A stretch of DNA of 64,000 nucleotides from Pseudomonas lini (GCF_030812475.1 NZ_JAUSSR010000005.1:124001-188000), one strand, 5' to 3'; counted from the stretch's first letter, positions 53,030-62,463 are shown. Made by a program: numbers and translations. The notes: a model not told the origin generated them from the letters alone.

Positions 53030-56000
53030 TTGCTCCTCCTCTTTTGCGCCTTGAGGAGCGCCTCATCGCTTTCACTGAGAAAGATCTGCGACGGCAATTT
53101 GAAATCACGCAACTTCAGCAGCGCCAGCGGCCCCGCCCCCAGTTCCGTGCGCAGGTTCCAGGTCAGCTCCAGGTCGTCCGGGGCCTTGAGCTGCAGGCGG
53201 TGCAGGCTGTCGCTGTCGTTCAGCGGAGTGACCCGGGCTTTTTCCAGCAGACGGATCAGACCCCAGGTGCCTTCGTAGTCGCCGAACAGCCGTTCACTGG
53301 CCTGCACGCTGGTCCAGGTCAGGCTGGTGCCCGGGTGACTGCTGAAGCCGGGCCAGCTGAAGCGCTGCCAGCTTTCCTTCTGGTTGAAGTATTCGTGTTT
53401 CTCGCCGTTGAGCACGAAGGTGGTTTGCACCACGTCGCGCACCGCTTTACCGCGCAGTTCGAAACTCAGGCCCATGCCGCCGTCGGTGTAGAGCACGTCG
53501 GCCAAGTGACTGAGCTGGTTGATCGCGGTGAGAAACTGCGGGTTGAAACGCAAGCCCTGACTGTGCCGTGGATCGGCCACCCAGCGGCTGCCTTCCCGAC
53601 GCAAAACGCCACCCAGTTGCTGCTGCAGGAACTGGTCGATGCGCCCGGAGTCGGCACGGATCATCTGCCCCAGCATCGGCAAGGACGCGTCGCTGCTGGT
53701 CGCGGCGAAGGGGAAACGTCCGGCAAAAGCGCTGTGCCAGTCGCTGACGATCGCGCGTTGCCACTGCCGGTTGAGGCCCGCCGCCGAGGGTTGCAAGACC
53801 CGTTGCCAGGCCTGGTCCAGCGGCTGCACGAACAGGGTCTCGCCCACCTGCCCCCACTCGGCGCCGAGGCTGGCGGCGAGCAGGCTGCCGTAGGACTGGG
53901 TGTCGGTGAGCTCGACGCTCCTGCCTTGGAACACGCTCTGCGCCAGGGCCTGGGTCATCGCCTGCGGGTCGGGCGCGTTGTGCACTTGCTGCAGTTTCAG
54001 GCGCACCCGGGTGACGCGGTTGAGGAAGGCTTGCAGGCTCAAGCGGTCACTGTCGCCGCCCTCAGCGTCCTTGCCCAGCAGCGCCAGCAACGGGCCGAAG
54101 GTGGCGTCCAGCGGACCGCTCGGTCCCTGCAGCTGCTGGTCGATCGCCGGCACCGGGGCCTGGCCGACCAGCTTCTGCGCAGACTGCATCAGCGACTCGG
54201 CCAACGCCTGGCCGCGCACGCCGGCCTGGCCCTGGTAGGCCAGGGTGTTCATCAGCGCGATCAGCGGCGACTGGCGCACGTCGCTCATCAGCGTCAATTG
54301 GTCGATCACCTCGCCCAGGCTAGCGGCCGGCTGCCAGCGCAGGCGGTTGAGAAAATCCAGCCAGGCACTGGCGTAGTCCTCGAAGTAGCGTTGCGTGAGG
54401 CGCGCCCGCAGCACGTCGGGGGTCAGGTCGGCATCGAGCTCGGCGGGGTGGTCGCTGAGCACCCAATCGATTTCCTCACGCCGCGCCTCGGCGACGGCCT
54501 CGATGGCCTGGCGCACCTGGCCTTCCCAGGCCTGGCGGGTGAACACGCCAGGGACACTGGCCTTGCTGCTGAACAGCGCACCGGCCTCGGTGTCGCCGAC
54601 CATCTGCGCCAGGCTCAAGTCCGGGGTGTGGTTGGCCGCCCCCTCTAACACCTGTTGATAGAGGCTGGTTTCGGCGTTGCGCTGGCCCAGCTGGCCGAGC
54701 AGCACTTGCCGGGCCTGGGCCACCAGTTTGGGGTCGGCCTCGATGCGCCATTCGGGGTGCGCGGCGAGGTGTTCGGCATAGAACTGCCACAGGCTTGGTG
54801 ACAGGCCTTGCCACACACCCGGGGATATTCCGGCGCGGGTCGGTTCGGCTTCTTGCAGGACCTTGGCCAGGAACGCCGCGTCGGTTTTTTCCGGGTGCGC
54901 CAGCATCAGGTAGGCCTTGAGCTGGTCGTAGGCCTCCCGGGCCCGTTGGACGCGTTCGGCGCTGCCCGGGGGCAGTTTGATCAGGGCGTTGAGTTTCGCC
55001 TGCAGGTTGGCGGCGGCCGGGTCGCGCAGCAGGCGGTGGTTGGCTTCGACATAGATCGGTTGGATTTTTTCCAGCAGGTTCTGGTTCTGGTTCAGGCCGA
55101 AGCGCTGGTACCAGGGCGCGCCGTGTTCGGCGCGGTAGTCCAGGCGCGCCAGTTCGCGCATCAGGTCGTTCAGGGCCAGCAGTTGGGCATCGCCCTGCCC
55201 GGCTTGTTCGAGCGATACCAGCGCGCTTTGCACCTGGGCAATCTGCACGCGCTGGGTGGCAAAGGACAGCAGCAGGCCGGCGCCCCACACCGTGGCCAGG
55301 CTCAGCAGCAGGACATAAGTAATACGCGGAGGGCTCCAGCCCAGACGGTGACCACTGGCAGCAGGGTCGCCGAGCACGCCCTGCCAAACCGGATCTGCCA
55401 ACCAATCATGTTTCAACAGTGACGGTGCTCGCGTCAGCGGCAGGCTGAACCAGAGCCCGCGCAACGGCACACTACGATTGAACTCACCGAACCAGGGCGC
55501 GAGCGCCTGGCGCCAGCGGGCAATGCCCTCGGCCTGCAGATCGCGCGACAGGCGCAGCAGGAAGTCATGCTTCATGTCGCCGAATATTTGCGCCCAGCCT
55601 GATTGGCGTAAGGGCAGGATCAGGTGGTCCAGGCCGGTTTCCAGGGCCAAGGCGGTAAAGCGTGAGGGCAGGCTGCAACCCACCGCTTGGGTCGCGCGTT
55701 TGGCCTGTGTCCACTCACTGTCGCAGACCTGCCATAGGTGCAATGGCAATTGCCAGCCCAACGTTCGGGCCAGTTCCCGCAGGCGACGCACACCGGTGCC
55801 TATCAGGACCGTTTCGGCGCTCTGGCTATTGTTCAATGCCCAGACCACGCCATCCAGGCCGCGCCAACGGCTGAGCTGGCGCCATTGGTCGAGGATTGCC
55901 TGATCGGGTTTCCCTTGCAGGCTGCCGCCCCACAGCAGTACCGTGCCCTGGCCTTCCTGCCAATTTTCTCGGGTCAAGCCCGGGGCGATGGCCTGGATTT

Positions 56001-56385
56001 GCTCGGGTTCGCCGACGACCAGCAGCAGGCGGACTTTACGGCGCCAGAAAAAGCCGTAGTCCTGGTGAAGGTGGGCGTGCAGTTCTGCAGGATCGAAAAC
56101 CGGGCGACGAGGCACTACCAGACGCACGTCCTTCTGCGGATAGACCTTATCCGTCAACCCTTGCTCGCGGTGACTTTGCCGCTTGAAATGTATCAACAGG
56201 CGGGGGGCCTGAACCCCCACCAGACCGATGGCGACGATCAGTAAAAAGGCCAATAGCTTGTGATGGTCTTCCACCAACCCGACCCGTTCGCCATAACCCC
56301 ACATCGCCCACCCCAAGGCCGCGACCAGCGCGATGAACCAAACCCCAACGCCGACATGCCGCCATGTATTACTCCCGGTCTTCAT
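53026..56385 (-). CDS. tssM: T6SS membrane-complex protein TssM (IcmF)
   Basis: 1119 residues. Two N-terminal membrane helices (about 8-28 and 36-58), a cytoplasmic domain, a third helix near 390-412, then the periplasmic helical part and a beta-sandwich C-terminus that binds TssJ. The spot where many TssM proteins have a Walker A loop reads LLLVVGEPEQIQAIAPGL, without GxxxxGK, so nucleotide binding is unlikely. CAGGAGAG precedes ATG 56385, and its start overlaps the upstream gene by four bases. The open frame upstream to 56547 is not needed. Confidence 0.93.
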   Translation of the reverse strand: MKTGSNTWRHVGVGVWFIALVAALGWAMWGYGERVGLVEDHHKLLAFLLIVAIGLVGVQAPRLLIHFKRQSHREQGLTDKVYPQKDVRLVVPRRPVFDPAELHAHLHQDYGFFWRRKVRLLLVVGEPEQIQAIAPGLTRENWQEGQGTVLLWGGSLQGKPDQAILDQWRQLSRWRGLDGVVWALNNSQSAETVLIGTGVRRLRELARTLGWQLPLHLWQVCDSEWTQAKRATQAVGCSLPSRFTALALETGLDHLILPLRQSGWAQIFGDMKHDFLLRLSRDLQAEGIARWRQALAPWFGEFNRSVPLRGLWFSLPLTRAPSLLKHDWLADPVWQGVLGDPAASGHRLGWSPPRITYVLLLSLATVWGAGLLLSFATQRVQIAQVQSALVSLEQAGQGDAQLLALNDLMRELARLDYRAEHGAPWYQRFGLNQNQNLLEKIQPIYVEANHRLLRDPAAANLQAKLNALIKLPPGSAERVQRAREAYDQLKAYLMLAHPEKTDAAFLAKVLQEAEPTRAGISPGVWQGLSPSLWQFYAEHLAAHPEWRIEADPKLVAQARQVLLGQLGQRNAETSLYQQVLEGAANHTPDLSLAQMVGDTEAGALFSSKASVPGVFTRQAWEGQVRQAIEAVAEARREEIDWVLSDHPAELDADLTPDVLRARLTQRYFEDYASAWLDFLNRLRWQPAASLGEVIDQLTLMSDVRQSPLIALMNTLAYQGQAGVRGQALAESLMQSAQKLVGQAPVPAIDQQLQGPSGPLDATFGPLLALLGKDAEGGDSDRLSLQAFLNRVTRVRLKLQQVHNAPDPQAMTQALAQSVFQGRSVELTDTQSYGSLLAASLGAEWGQVGETLFVQPLDQAWQRVLQPSAAGLNRQWQRAIVSDWHSAFAGRFPFAATSSDASLPMLGQMIRADSGRIDQFLQQQLGGVLRREGSRWVADPRHSQGLRFNPQFLTAINQLSHLADVLYTDGGMGLSFELRGKAVRDVVQTTFVLNGEKHEYFNQKESWQRFSWPGFSSHPGTSLTWTSVQASERLFGDYEGTWGLIRLLEKARVTPLNDSDSLHRLQLKAPDDLELTWNLRTELGAGPLALLKLRDFKLPSQIFLSESDEALLKAQKRRSK

Positions 56386-57545
56386 GCGCCCTCTCCTGTG
56401 CTGACGGTACTGATCCAATGCTGCGATTCTTCCTGGGCAAGCACCAACAGCGGCCCCTGCTGGTGACGTGCGATTTCCACCCCGAGCGCTGCCACCAGCC
56501 AGTGGCTGAAAGGTCCCGGCAATCCGCACAGCGTTTCTTGAATCCACTGCTGCTTCACGTCCAGCGAAGCACCGTGAGCAACGCCGGCCGTAATGATCTT
56601 GCCGGCCAATGGCTGCCAGTCAACGCTATCGGCCAACAGCGCCGTGGCCTGGCGAACACTTGTCTGGGTTTGCAGGAACAGCGGCAATTCGCTCTGCAGC
56701 GTGTTGATGTCCAACGGCATAGGGCGCAACAAAGCCCCTTTGATCGGCAGCTCGCACGCGAGCGCCAGGCTGTCGGGACACAGCAGCATTGCCGCGAGCC
56801 CGTCGGAATAAGCCGCCTCGCCGTGCACCTGTAACACGACGATCAATTCAAAGGCTGAGCTGGCCGTCTTCAGCTTTTCGTCGAGCCACTGGTACGACAA
56901 TTGCGCAGCCAAAGTGACCGTCGCGGGGTGTGCTTGGGGCATCGCGAAGGCCCAGCTCTGCTGCCAGGCATTGCGCAATGCTTCGTATTGGCCGGGGTCA
57001 ACATCGCTCAACAAGGTGACCCGCAGTTCCTGTTCCGCAGGCAATGCCTTCAAGACAGGGCTCAGCGCCGGCAACAGCAACTGCAGCCCGGCCTGCTCGC
57101 GCTCTTGCTTCTGCGCTGGCAAGGCCGCAATGCGCCGCGCCTGCCCGGTACGGGGTGGCAAATCGAGAGGGCCTTGAGTCAGCAAACCGGCGGACACCTG
57201 GTCCGGCAGCAGCACACAACTGGCGTGCACTGCCAGGTAACGCTGCGCCCAGTCCCGCCACGCCCGCTGCGCACCTTGCGCCTCCTCTTCGAGGAACTGG
57301 TGATGACTCAAGGCCCCACCATAGACATAAGCGCGAGCACCGAAAGCCAGCACCCAGACCAGCAACGGCGTGCCGGACACTACCCAGACACTCAGCACTC
57401 GCAGTTGTGGTACCCGCTCGGAGGCATACAGCAGGAACAGCAGCACGCAGCCCAACATCGCAATGCCTGCCGCCATCACCCATCGGCCCAGGACAGGAGG
57501 CGCCGGAGCTTCCACCACCTCGGGCGTTTGACGATCCCAACCCAT
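56382..57545 (-). CDS. T6SS-associated membrane protein of unknown function
   Basis: 387 residues. Two membrane helices at about 21-42 and 50-72, then about 310 residues of mostly cytoplasmic or periplasmic mixed alpha/beta without a motif I can name. It starts three bases after the PAAR stop and overlaps tssM by four bases, so it is translated together with the core membrane complex. Genes in this position occur in some Pseudomonas loci. A partner of TssM is the simplest guess. Confidence 0.82.
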   Translation of the reverse strand: MGWDRQTPEVVEAPAPPVLGRWVMAAGIAMLGCVLLFLLYASERVPQLRVLSVWVVSGTPLLVWVLAFGARAYVYGGALSHHQFLEEEAQGAQRAWRDWAQRYLAVHASCVLLPDQVSAGLLTQGPLDLPPRTGQARRIAALPAQKQEREQAGLQLLLPALSPVLKALPAEQELRVTLLSDVDPGQYEALRNAWQQSWAFAMPQAHPATVTLAAQLSYQWLDEKLKTASSAFELIVVLQVHGEAAYSDGLAAMLLCPDSLALACELPIKGALLRPMPLDINTLQSELPLFLQTQTSVRQATALLADSVDWQPLAGKIITAGVAHGASLDVKQQWIQETLCGLPGPFSHWLVAALGVEIARHQQGPLLVLAQEESQHWISTVSTGEGA

Positions 57546-57548
57546 GGC

Positions 57549-57815
57549 TCAACCCACCACGCAATCGGGAACGCTGGCAATGACCTGGCAGCCGCATTCG
57601 CACAGGCAGCCGTTGACGACCATCGCCCGGCCATCTTCGGACCACTCCTCGCAGCCTTCCACAATCGCATTGACTCCGTGTCCCGGAATCGGACAAATGA
57701 CCAGATCGCCCACCAAGGCCACCGGCTTGCCCTGAATGATCGTCGTCGACGAGGCCGATATCACTTCTCCACCGTGGGTAGTTGCATCACCCAATAGAAC
57801 AAATGCCTGAGACAT
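57549..57815 (-). CDS. T6SS PAAR-domain spike tip protein
   Basis: 88 residues: LLGDATTHGGEVISASSTTI, GKPVALVGDLVICPIPGHGV and the C-terminal CLCECGCQVIAS form the cone of three-stranded repeats. The zinc ligands are His and Cys of the TTHGG, CPIPGHG and Cys-rich parts. It sharpens the VgrG trimer and may carry an effector. It is a bare PAAR without extension, so the effectors of this locus are separate proteins. GAGAG lies before the ATG. Confidence 0.92.
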   Translation of the reverse strand: MSQAFVLLGDATTHGGEVISASSTTIIQGKPVALVGDLVICPIPGHGVNAIVEGCEEWSEDGRAMVVNGCLCECGCQVIASVPDCVVG

Positions 57816-57980
57816 ATTAATTAACTCTCTATCATTCGCTGAACATGTTTGATTTAAAAGGGATGACTGTCAGAGCATTAAAAGCCAGCAGACTTAAAAT
57901 AATTAGCGATCGCCAACCAACACAAAATCAAGAACTTCTTAAACGCTGATGAAAACCATATGACGTTAAGAAACCCAGCC
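57816..57980. other. AT-rich gap between immunity and PAAR genes
   Basis: This 165-base spacer is markedly AT-rich compared with the core tss genes. It holds no good gene. It could contain a promoter for the PAAR-to-OmpA operon, which would otherwise depend on readthrough from the lipase genes. Confidence 0.4.
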
Positions 57981-58754
57981 TCATTTCTTGCTCTCCACCG
58001 CCAAACGAACGGCCTGTAATCTGCGAAAATCCGGAGTTGCACGGGCAACATCCTCAACGCTGCCATCGGGGTAATTAAAAGTTGCATAACTGCCCTTCTT
58101 TTTAACCTTAGGCCCTATCGAACTAACCAGAAACTCAGAGTGCAGGACAGGTTCGAAATACACCTGCCGAGCTTGTGACGCCTGATAACTGAGATAAATA
58201 TTGCCCTCGCCTGCCAGGCTGATCTGTTTTCTATAACCGCCCAGAAAGGCTTCACTCAACCAAGGGTAATAGTCCTTCTTGATCGTCAGGTCCCCATCAA
58301 CTTCAATATCAGCGCCCCCCCTGGGTGAGTTGTTGTGATCGAAGATCACCACAACACCGCCTCCAGCACCGTATTTCACACTCTCGCCAAAGCGTGTGGG
58401 ATTACCGTAGGCAACGCCAAAAATCACATTGCTCAAACGCCACTGACACGCGCCGCCGCCATCGATTGACAACCTGGCCTTATAAAGGTCGCTCTGCCCC
58501 TGCCGCACTGGTTGTATATCGGTACGCTGATATCCGTCGCGCTTATAGGGTTGGCCACTGGCGGTATGATCGGTAAAAGTGCAAAGGGTCGAGCGATACA
58601 TGACCTGCATGGTCTCCGCTTCGAGTTCCTCGGGCACTTTCACAGTCACGGTGATCAGTTCGCTATCCGCAGGGGGCGCGAGACTGTAATCCTTGGCGCA
58701 ACCATTCAGACTGATGAACAAAGCGACAAATGCGGCGGGAAGAGTCCGTCTCAT
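57981..58754 (-). CDS. Lipoprotein, probable lipase-immunity protein (copy 2)
   Basis: 257 residues. The lipobox is ISLNGC (Cys at about 19), so the mature protein is a periplasmic or outer-membrane lipoprotein. The chain is a paralogue of the gene just upstream, sharing AKDYSLAPPADSELITVTVK and a middle block of near identity (FGVAYGNPTRFGE; DYYPWLSEAFLGGYRKQ). The start overlaps that gene's stop by four bases. Because it follows the lipase gene, and periplasmic lipoproteins neutralise T6SS lipases, immunity is the likely role; the second copy may have changed specificity. Confidence 0.78.
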   Translation of the reverse strand: MRRTLPAAFVALFISLNGCAKDYSLAPPADSELITVTVKVPEELEAETMQVMYRSTLCTFTDHTASGQPYKRDGYQRTDIQPVRQGQSDLYKARLSIDGGGACQWRLSNVIFGVAYGNPTRFGESVKYGAGGGVVVIFDHNNSPRGGADIEVDGDLTIKKDYYPWLSEAFLGGYRKQISLAGEGNIYLSYQASQARQVYFEPVLHSEFLVSSIGPKVKKKGSYATFNYPDGSVEDVARATPDFRRLQAVRLAVESKK

Positions 58755-59524
58755 GGTTTGCTCTCCGCAGCCAGGCGCAGTGCCTGCAGTTTGCGGAAAT
58801 CCGGATCCGAGCGGCCATTGGCCACAACGCTGCCGTCGGGATAGGTAAACGCAGTGTGATTGCCCTTTTTCTTTTCCTTCGGCTGCACCGAGTAAACTGT
58901 GAATTTAGAATGCAAGATAGGCTCGAAATACACTTGGCGTGCCTGCAGTGCCTGATAACTCAGATAGATACTGCCCTCGCCTGCCAGGCTGATCTGTTTT
59001 CTATAACCGCCAAGAAAGGCTTCACTCAACCAAGGGTAATAGTCCTTCTTGATCGTCAGATCCCCATCAACTTCAATATCAGCGCCCCCCCTGGGTGAGT
59101 TGTTGTGATCGAAGATCACCACAACACCACCTCCAGCACCGTAGGTCACATTCTCACCAAAGCGCGTGGGGTTACCGTAGGCGACGCCAAAGATCACATT
59201 GCTCAAATGCCATTGGCAGGCGCCGCCTCCATCCATTGGCAGCTTGGCCTGGTATAGGTCGCTCTGGCCCTGACGTTGAAGTTGCACATCAATGTCGTGA
59301 TAGCCCTCCAGTTCTATACGTTGTCCGCTGGCCCCGTGGGTGATGCGCTTACAGATAGCCGAGCGATACATCACCTGCAGGGGTTCCGTTACGAGTTCGT
59401 CGGGCACTTTCACAGTCACGGTGATCAGTTCGCTGTCCGCAGGGGGCGCGAGGCTGTAATCCTTGGCGCAACCACTCAGGCTGATGAACAGGGTGGGTAG
59501 AGCGACAGCCATCATCTTGATCAT
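58751..59524 (-). CDS. Lipoprotein, probable lipase-immunity protein (copy 1)
   Basis: 257 residues with lipobox ISLSGC and the same overall chain as copy 2. The N-terminal 30 mature residues and a central block are almost identical to copy 2, while residues 55-85 and the C-terminal 45 differ. AAGGAC is spaced before ATG 59524. It comes directly after the lipase gene (28 bases) and is thus the best candidate for the cognate immunity protein. Confidence 0.8.
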   Translation of the reverse strand: MIKMMAVALPTLFISLSGCAKDYSLAPPADSELITVTVKVPDELVTEPLQVMYRSAICKRITHGASGQRIELEGYHDIDVQLQRQGQSDLYQAKLPMDGGGACQWHLSNVIFGVAYGNPTRFGENVTYGAGGGVVVIFDHNNSPRGGADIEVDGDLTIKKDYYPWLSEAFLGGYRKQISLAGEGSIYLSYQALQARQVYFEPILHSKFTVYSVQPKEKKKGNHTAFTYPDGSVVANGRSDPDFRKLQALRLAAESKP

Positions 59525-59552
59525 GGTTTTGTCCTTGGCGTCGTTAACGGGC

Positions 59553-61598
59553 TCAACTGTAGGTCTTCTCGTAATAGGCCCGCGGGTCGGCCACGGCATC
59601 GAAGCGTTGCAGCGCCTGCACGCCGCCCTCGGCTTGTTGCGTGACGTGCAAGGCCCGGCCCACCAGATTTTGCAGGTCGAGGAACACGCGATTGCGAGCG
59701 TACTCATCCTCGGGGATGCTTCCGTAATGGGTCTTCATCTGTAGTTCGAATTTTTCCCGATCCTCCTGCCGCGCCAGCAAGGGTTCACGCGCCGGGTTGA
59801 TCGATTCGAGCAGCTGGTTGTACATGTAGGGTTGATACTTGGACATAAAGTGTTCACCGAGACCATGCACCTGACCCGCTTTGGGATTGCCGTAGGGCGG
59901 GAAATATCTGGCCCGGCTTTCAGCGTCCAACGAGGTGATGAGGCGATCCTGGGCTTGCTCGGCCTGTTGATCGTCGGCCTGGCTCAAACTGGGCACCAGA
60001 TACAGTTTGGCTTTCTCCGGCAAGCGGAGAGCAATGGTGGTGTGATAGGGCGCGCCGAGCCCATCCTTGTTGCGATAGGCAGGGTAGTGTGAGCCGCGCT
60101 GTTGCTTGTGCTGCTCGGCCTTGAAGAACATGGCGATTTCACCGTGATGGCCGTAAGGGTCGCCATGTTTGACCAACGCGCTGGCCGTCAACTGGGCGAT
60201 CGACCAGGTAAAACCCAAGGTGGTGCCCAAAGGGCCATACAGGTCGTATAGGTAGTTATCCAGCGCTGCCTCGGGCGGAACGCTGGGGATGAGGTCGATG
60301 TCGTTGACATGGCGAAAATGCTGAAACTCGGTCAGGCACTGCACTGCCTTGAGGCTGAAGGTGCGCGGCATGCCGTAGGTGTACAGCAATGGATTTAACT
60401 CTTTCAACGAAGCCGCATGAACCAGGCCAAGGGCACCTCCCAAGCTGTGGCCGCAGATGAACAGCTCTTTATCAAACGCTTTATCAGGGATCGTCTTGCC
60501 CAGATCCTTGGCATAAATCCTTCTGGCGACTTCAAAGGCATCGCGAAACCCCAGATGCACACTTCCCTCAGGAGTCAGGTCAGCGCAGGGCACTTTGGGT
60601 TCGCAGTTGGCCTGCACTTCAGGCTTGATTGGGCGGAACGTCAGATCTGTCGCCAGGTCGGAGAAAGGGAATGTCATCTCGGTGCCGCGCCAGCCCACCA
60701 GTAACTGAGATGCACTGATGGCATAGAACAGTTGGGTGTTTCCTTCCGGCGGTTTCGCCTTGGTGGTGTCGAGTGTCTCCACACTTACATAGCGATCATT
60801 GAAGGGCACATCGCTGACCACGCAGAGCCAATTCTGGCCGTCGTCCAAAACCCGAGGCGTACGTGACAGGTCCAGGCATTGCTGTTCGAAAAGCTCCTCG
60901 ACGGATCCACGCTCCTTCCTGGGCAATCTGCTGTACGCCAGAATACTCATCAACCCCAGGTTGTAGGCATTGACCAGGCTGTACTCGGCCTGGTGGTGCA
61001 ACACCAGCGACCAGGCGCGAAACGGGCAGACTTCCAGCACATGGCGGCGACCCAACTGATCGTCGCCCAGGGTAAAACCGCTATATGTGCGATCAGGAAA
61101 ATGGAAGGCCGGAAGCTGACTCGGGTCGGCCAAGGGTGGGTCGAAGTCCGGCTGTTTATCACACAGCTGGCCAATGCGCAGGTAGTGATAGCCATGACCT
61201 GCCGCGAGGGCCTGTCGTTCGATGGGCGAGAAGCCTGAGCGCTGCGGACCATGCAATGGGGTGCAATCTCCCACGCCTGGGCGGGGCGGCTCGGGCCGCT
61301 CGGCACGCAAGCGACGGGTTTGCAACTGCTCGGCCATCGGGCCGGCTTCCATCAGCAGGGTGATGGGCAGCGGGTGCAGGCCATCGAGGCGGATCACGCC
61401 CTGGGCATCGCTCTGGCCGGTATACACAGGCACGTAAGCTGTGCGAGTGGCCTCGTTCACCGCCCGATAGGGCAGATTCGCCAGAGGTTCGCCCTGCTCG
61501 TCCAGCAGTTGAAATTCGATCCAGTGTTGTTTCGCTTTCCCCCGAGCCACATCCTGGCGCGGGTTGAGGGTGTCTGTACGGTGCAGAGTGTCGTTCAT
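59553..61598 (-). CDS. T6SS class-3 lipase effector (Tle-like)
   Basis: 681 residues. An N-terminal small beta domain (about 24-98; WIEFQLLDEQGEPLANLPYR, GQSDAQGVIRLDGL) resembles the transthyretin-like adaptor of T6SS cargo. The lipase_3 domain has ICGHSLGGALG with nucleophile Ser385, NDIDLIPSVPP with probable acid Asp435, and YGHHGE with His484 or 485. No secretion signal, as expected for a VgrG-loaded protein. The lipase-plus-lipoprotein order resembles the TseL (Tle2) group. Predicted to attack membrane phospholipids of target cells. GGACTGAC precedes ATG 61598. Confidence 0.87.
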   Translation of the reverse strand: MNDTLHRTDTLNPRQDVARGKAKQHWIEFQLLDEQGEPLANLPYRAVNEATRTAYVPVYTGQSDAQGVIRLDGLHPLPITLLMEAGPMAEQLQTRRLRAERPEPPRPGVGDCTPLHGPQRSGFSPIERQALAAGHGYHYLRIGQLCDKQPDFDPPLADPSQLPAFHFPDRTYSGFTLGDDQLGRRHVLEVCPFRAWSLVLHHQAEYSLVNAYNLGLMSILAYSRLPRKERGSVEELFEQQCLDLSRTPRVLDDGQNWLCVVSDVPFNDRYVSVETLDTTKAKPPEGNTQLFYAISASQLLVGWRGTEMTFPFSDLATDLTFRPIKPEVQANCEPKVPCADLTPEGSVHLGFRDAFEVARRIYAKDLGKTIPDKAFDKELFICGHSLGGALGLVHAASLKELNPLLYTYGMPRTFSLKAVQCLTEFQHFRHVNDIDLIPSVPPEAALDNYLYDLYGPLGTTLGFTWSIAQLTASALVKHGDPYGHHGEIAMFFKAEQHKQQRGSHYPAYRNKDGLGAPYHTTIALRLPEKAKLYLVPSLSQADDQQAEQAQDRLITSLDAESRARYFPPYGNPKAGQVHGLGEHFMSKYQPYMYNQLLESINPAREPLLARQEDREKFELQMKTHYGSIPEDEYARNRVFLDLQNLVGRALHVTQQAEGGVQALQRFDAVADPRAYYEKTYS

Positions 61599-61642
61599 GT
61601 CAGTCCTTTAAACTTGCGCGGGCTGTTGAAACAGCAGCACGA

Positions 61643-62065
61643 TTAAACCAGGCGCAATTTTTCTTTAAATAGAATTGAAATTAGTTTGATGACTTCCGAA
61701 AACAGCAGCAGGCCAAACAACCATGCAGCGGACGTCATGCCCCCAACTCTCGAAAGCCACAGAAACAACGAAAACGAAGGCACTGCGAGCAATATCCTGA
61801 GCGGGGTCTGTAGGTAGATCAAAGAATCCACCTGGCGCGCACCTAGAAAAAACATGAACATTGAAACAACTATCGAAACATTTAAAAAAACAGACAACCA
61901 GAAAAACATAGCCGAAACAGCACCATGCTCCGAACTCAACAATAAAAAGGACTGTACATCGCTGTACATCGGAACCTTTCCCTGGAGAAAATTGAGGTAG
62001 CAGAACCGAACGACATAAAACAAATCCATTCCGCTCCAGAACCAATAGAGCCCTTTTGTTTTCAT
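61643..62065 (-). CDS. Small multi-pass membrane protein, probable immunity protein
   Basis: 140 residues, four predicted membrane segments (about 12-28, 48-72, 85-105, 110-132) separated by short polar loops. Aromatic-rich (Phe/Trp/Tyr). The start overlaps the stop of the DUF7079-type gene by four bases. Such inner-membrane proteins commonly protect against pore-forming T6SS effectors; that is the inferred role for the putative effector two genes upstream. The DNA is AT-rich with rare codons for this genome (AGA, ATA, TTA). Confidence 0.7.
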   Translation of the reverse strand: MKTKGLYWFWSGMDLFYVVRFCYLNFLQGKVPMYSDVQSFLLLSSEHGAVSAMFFWLSVFLNVSIVVSMFMFFLGARQVDSLIYLQTPLRILLAVPSFSLFLWLSRVGGMTSAAWLFGLLLFSEVIKLISILFKEKLRLV

Positions 62066-62463
62066 TCCCCCTCCCCCTTTTTTTCACAAATGTCATCGAC
62101 GGCCTTTGAATTTTCGATTTCAGCCTTAATTTCAGCCCATACACTCTTACACATTAGCCGAATCACCCACCTAACCACGGCAGACATACATTTCCCCGCG
62201 ACCCTTTGCCTTGATCTCTTCTGGATTAATTTTTCGATATCAGCGACAAGCTGTACTTCATCGAAGAACCACCAAACTGGAGGCGCAGGCGTTAGCATAT
62301 TGCTAATGCATACGGGAGCGACTCTTTCGAAAAAAGCGAATTCAACTTCTTCAATTGAGTAATTTTTTGCCACACCGGCGATATACCTGTAATCAATTTC
62401 GGTATCGACGAATACATAAGACAAAGCCGCCCAGAGCTTGTGTTTGTCTAATTGATTTTCCAC
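62062..62463 (-). CDS. DUF7079-like protein, candidate second immunity protein
   Basis: 133 residues. The start, KLWAALSYVFVDTEIDYRYIA, and the later VEFAFFERVAPVCISNMLTP and VWWFFDE resemble the DUF7079-type small proteins often found after T6SS effector genes. Soluble and mostly helical, with no signal. It overlaps the effector gene end by 16 bases and the next gene by four, so all three are translated together. AT-rich like its neighbours. Role inferred from position. Confidence 0.65.
   Translation of the reverse strand: MENQLDKHKLWAALSYVFVDTEIDYRYIAGVAKNYSIEEVEFAFFERVAPVCISNMLTPAPPVWWFFDEVQLVADIEKLIQKRSRQRVAGKCMSAVVRWVIRLMCKSVWAEIKAEIENSKAVDDICEKKGEGE

Noticed and set aside
57878..58087. 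69-residue minus-strand frame across the end of the second lipoprotein gene
   Set aside because: Overlaps the lipoprotein gene in another frame and enters an AT-rich spacer; no supporting signals.
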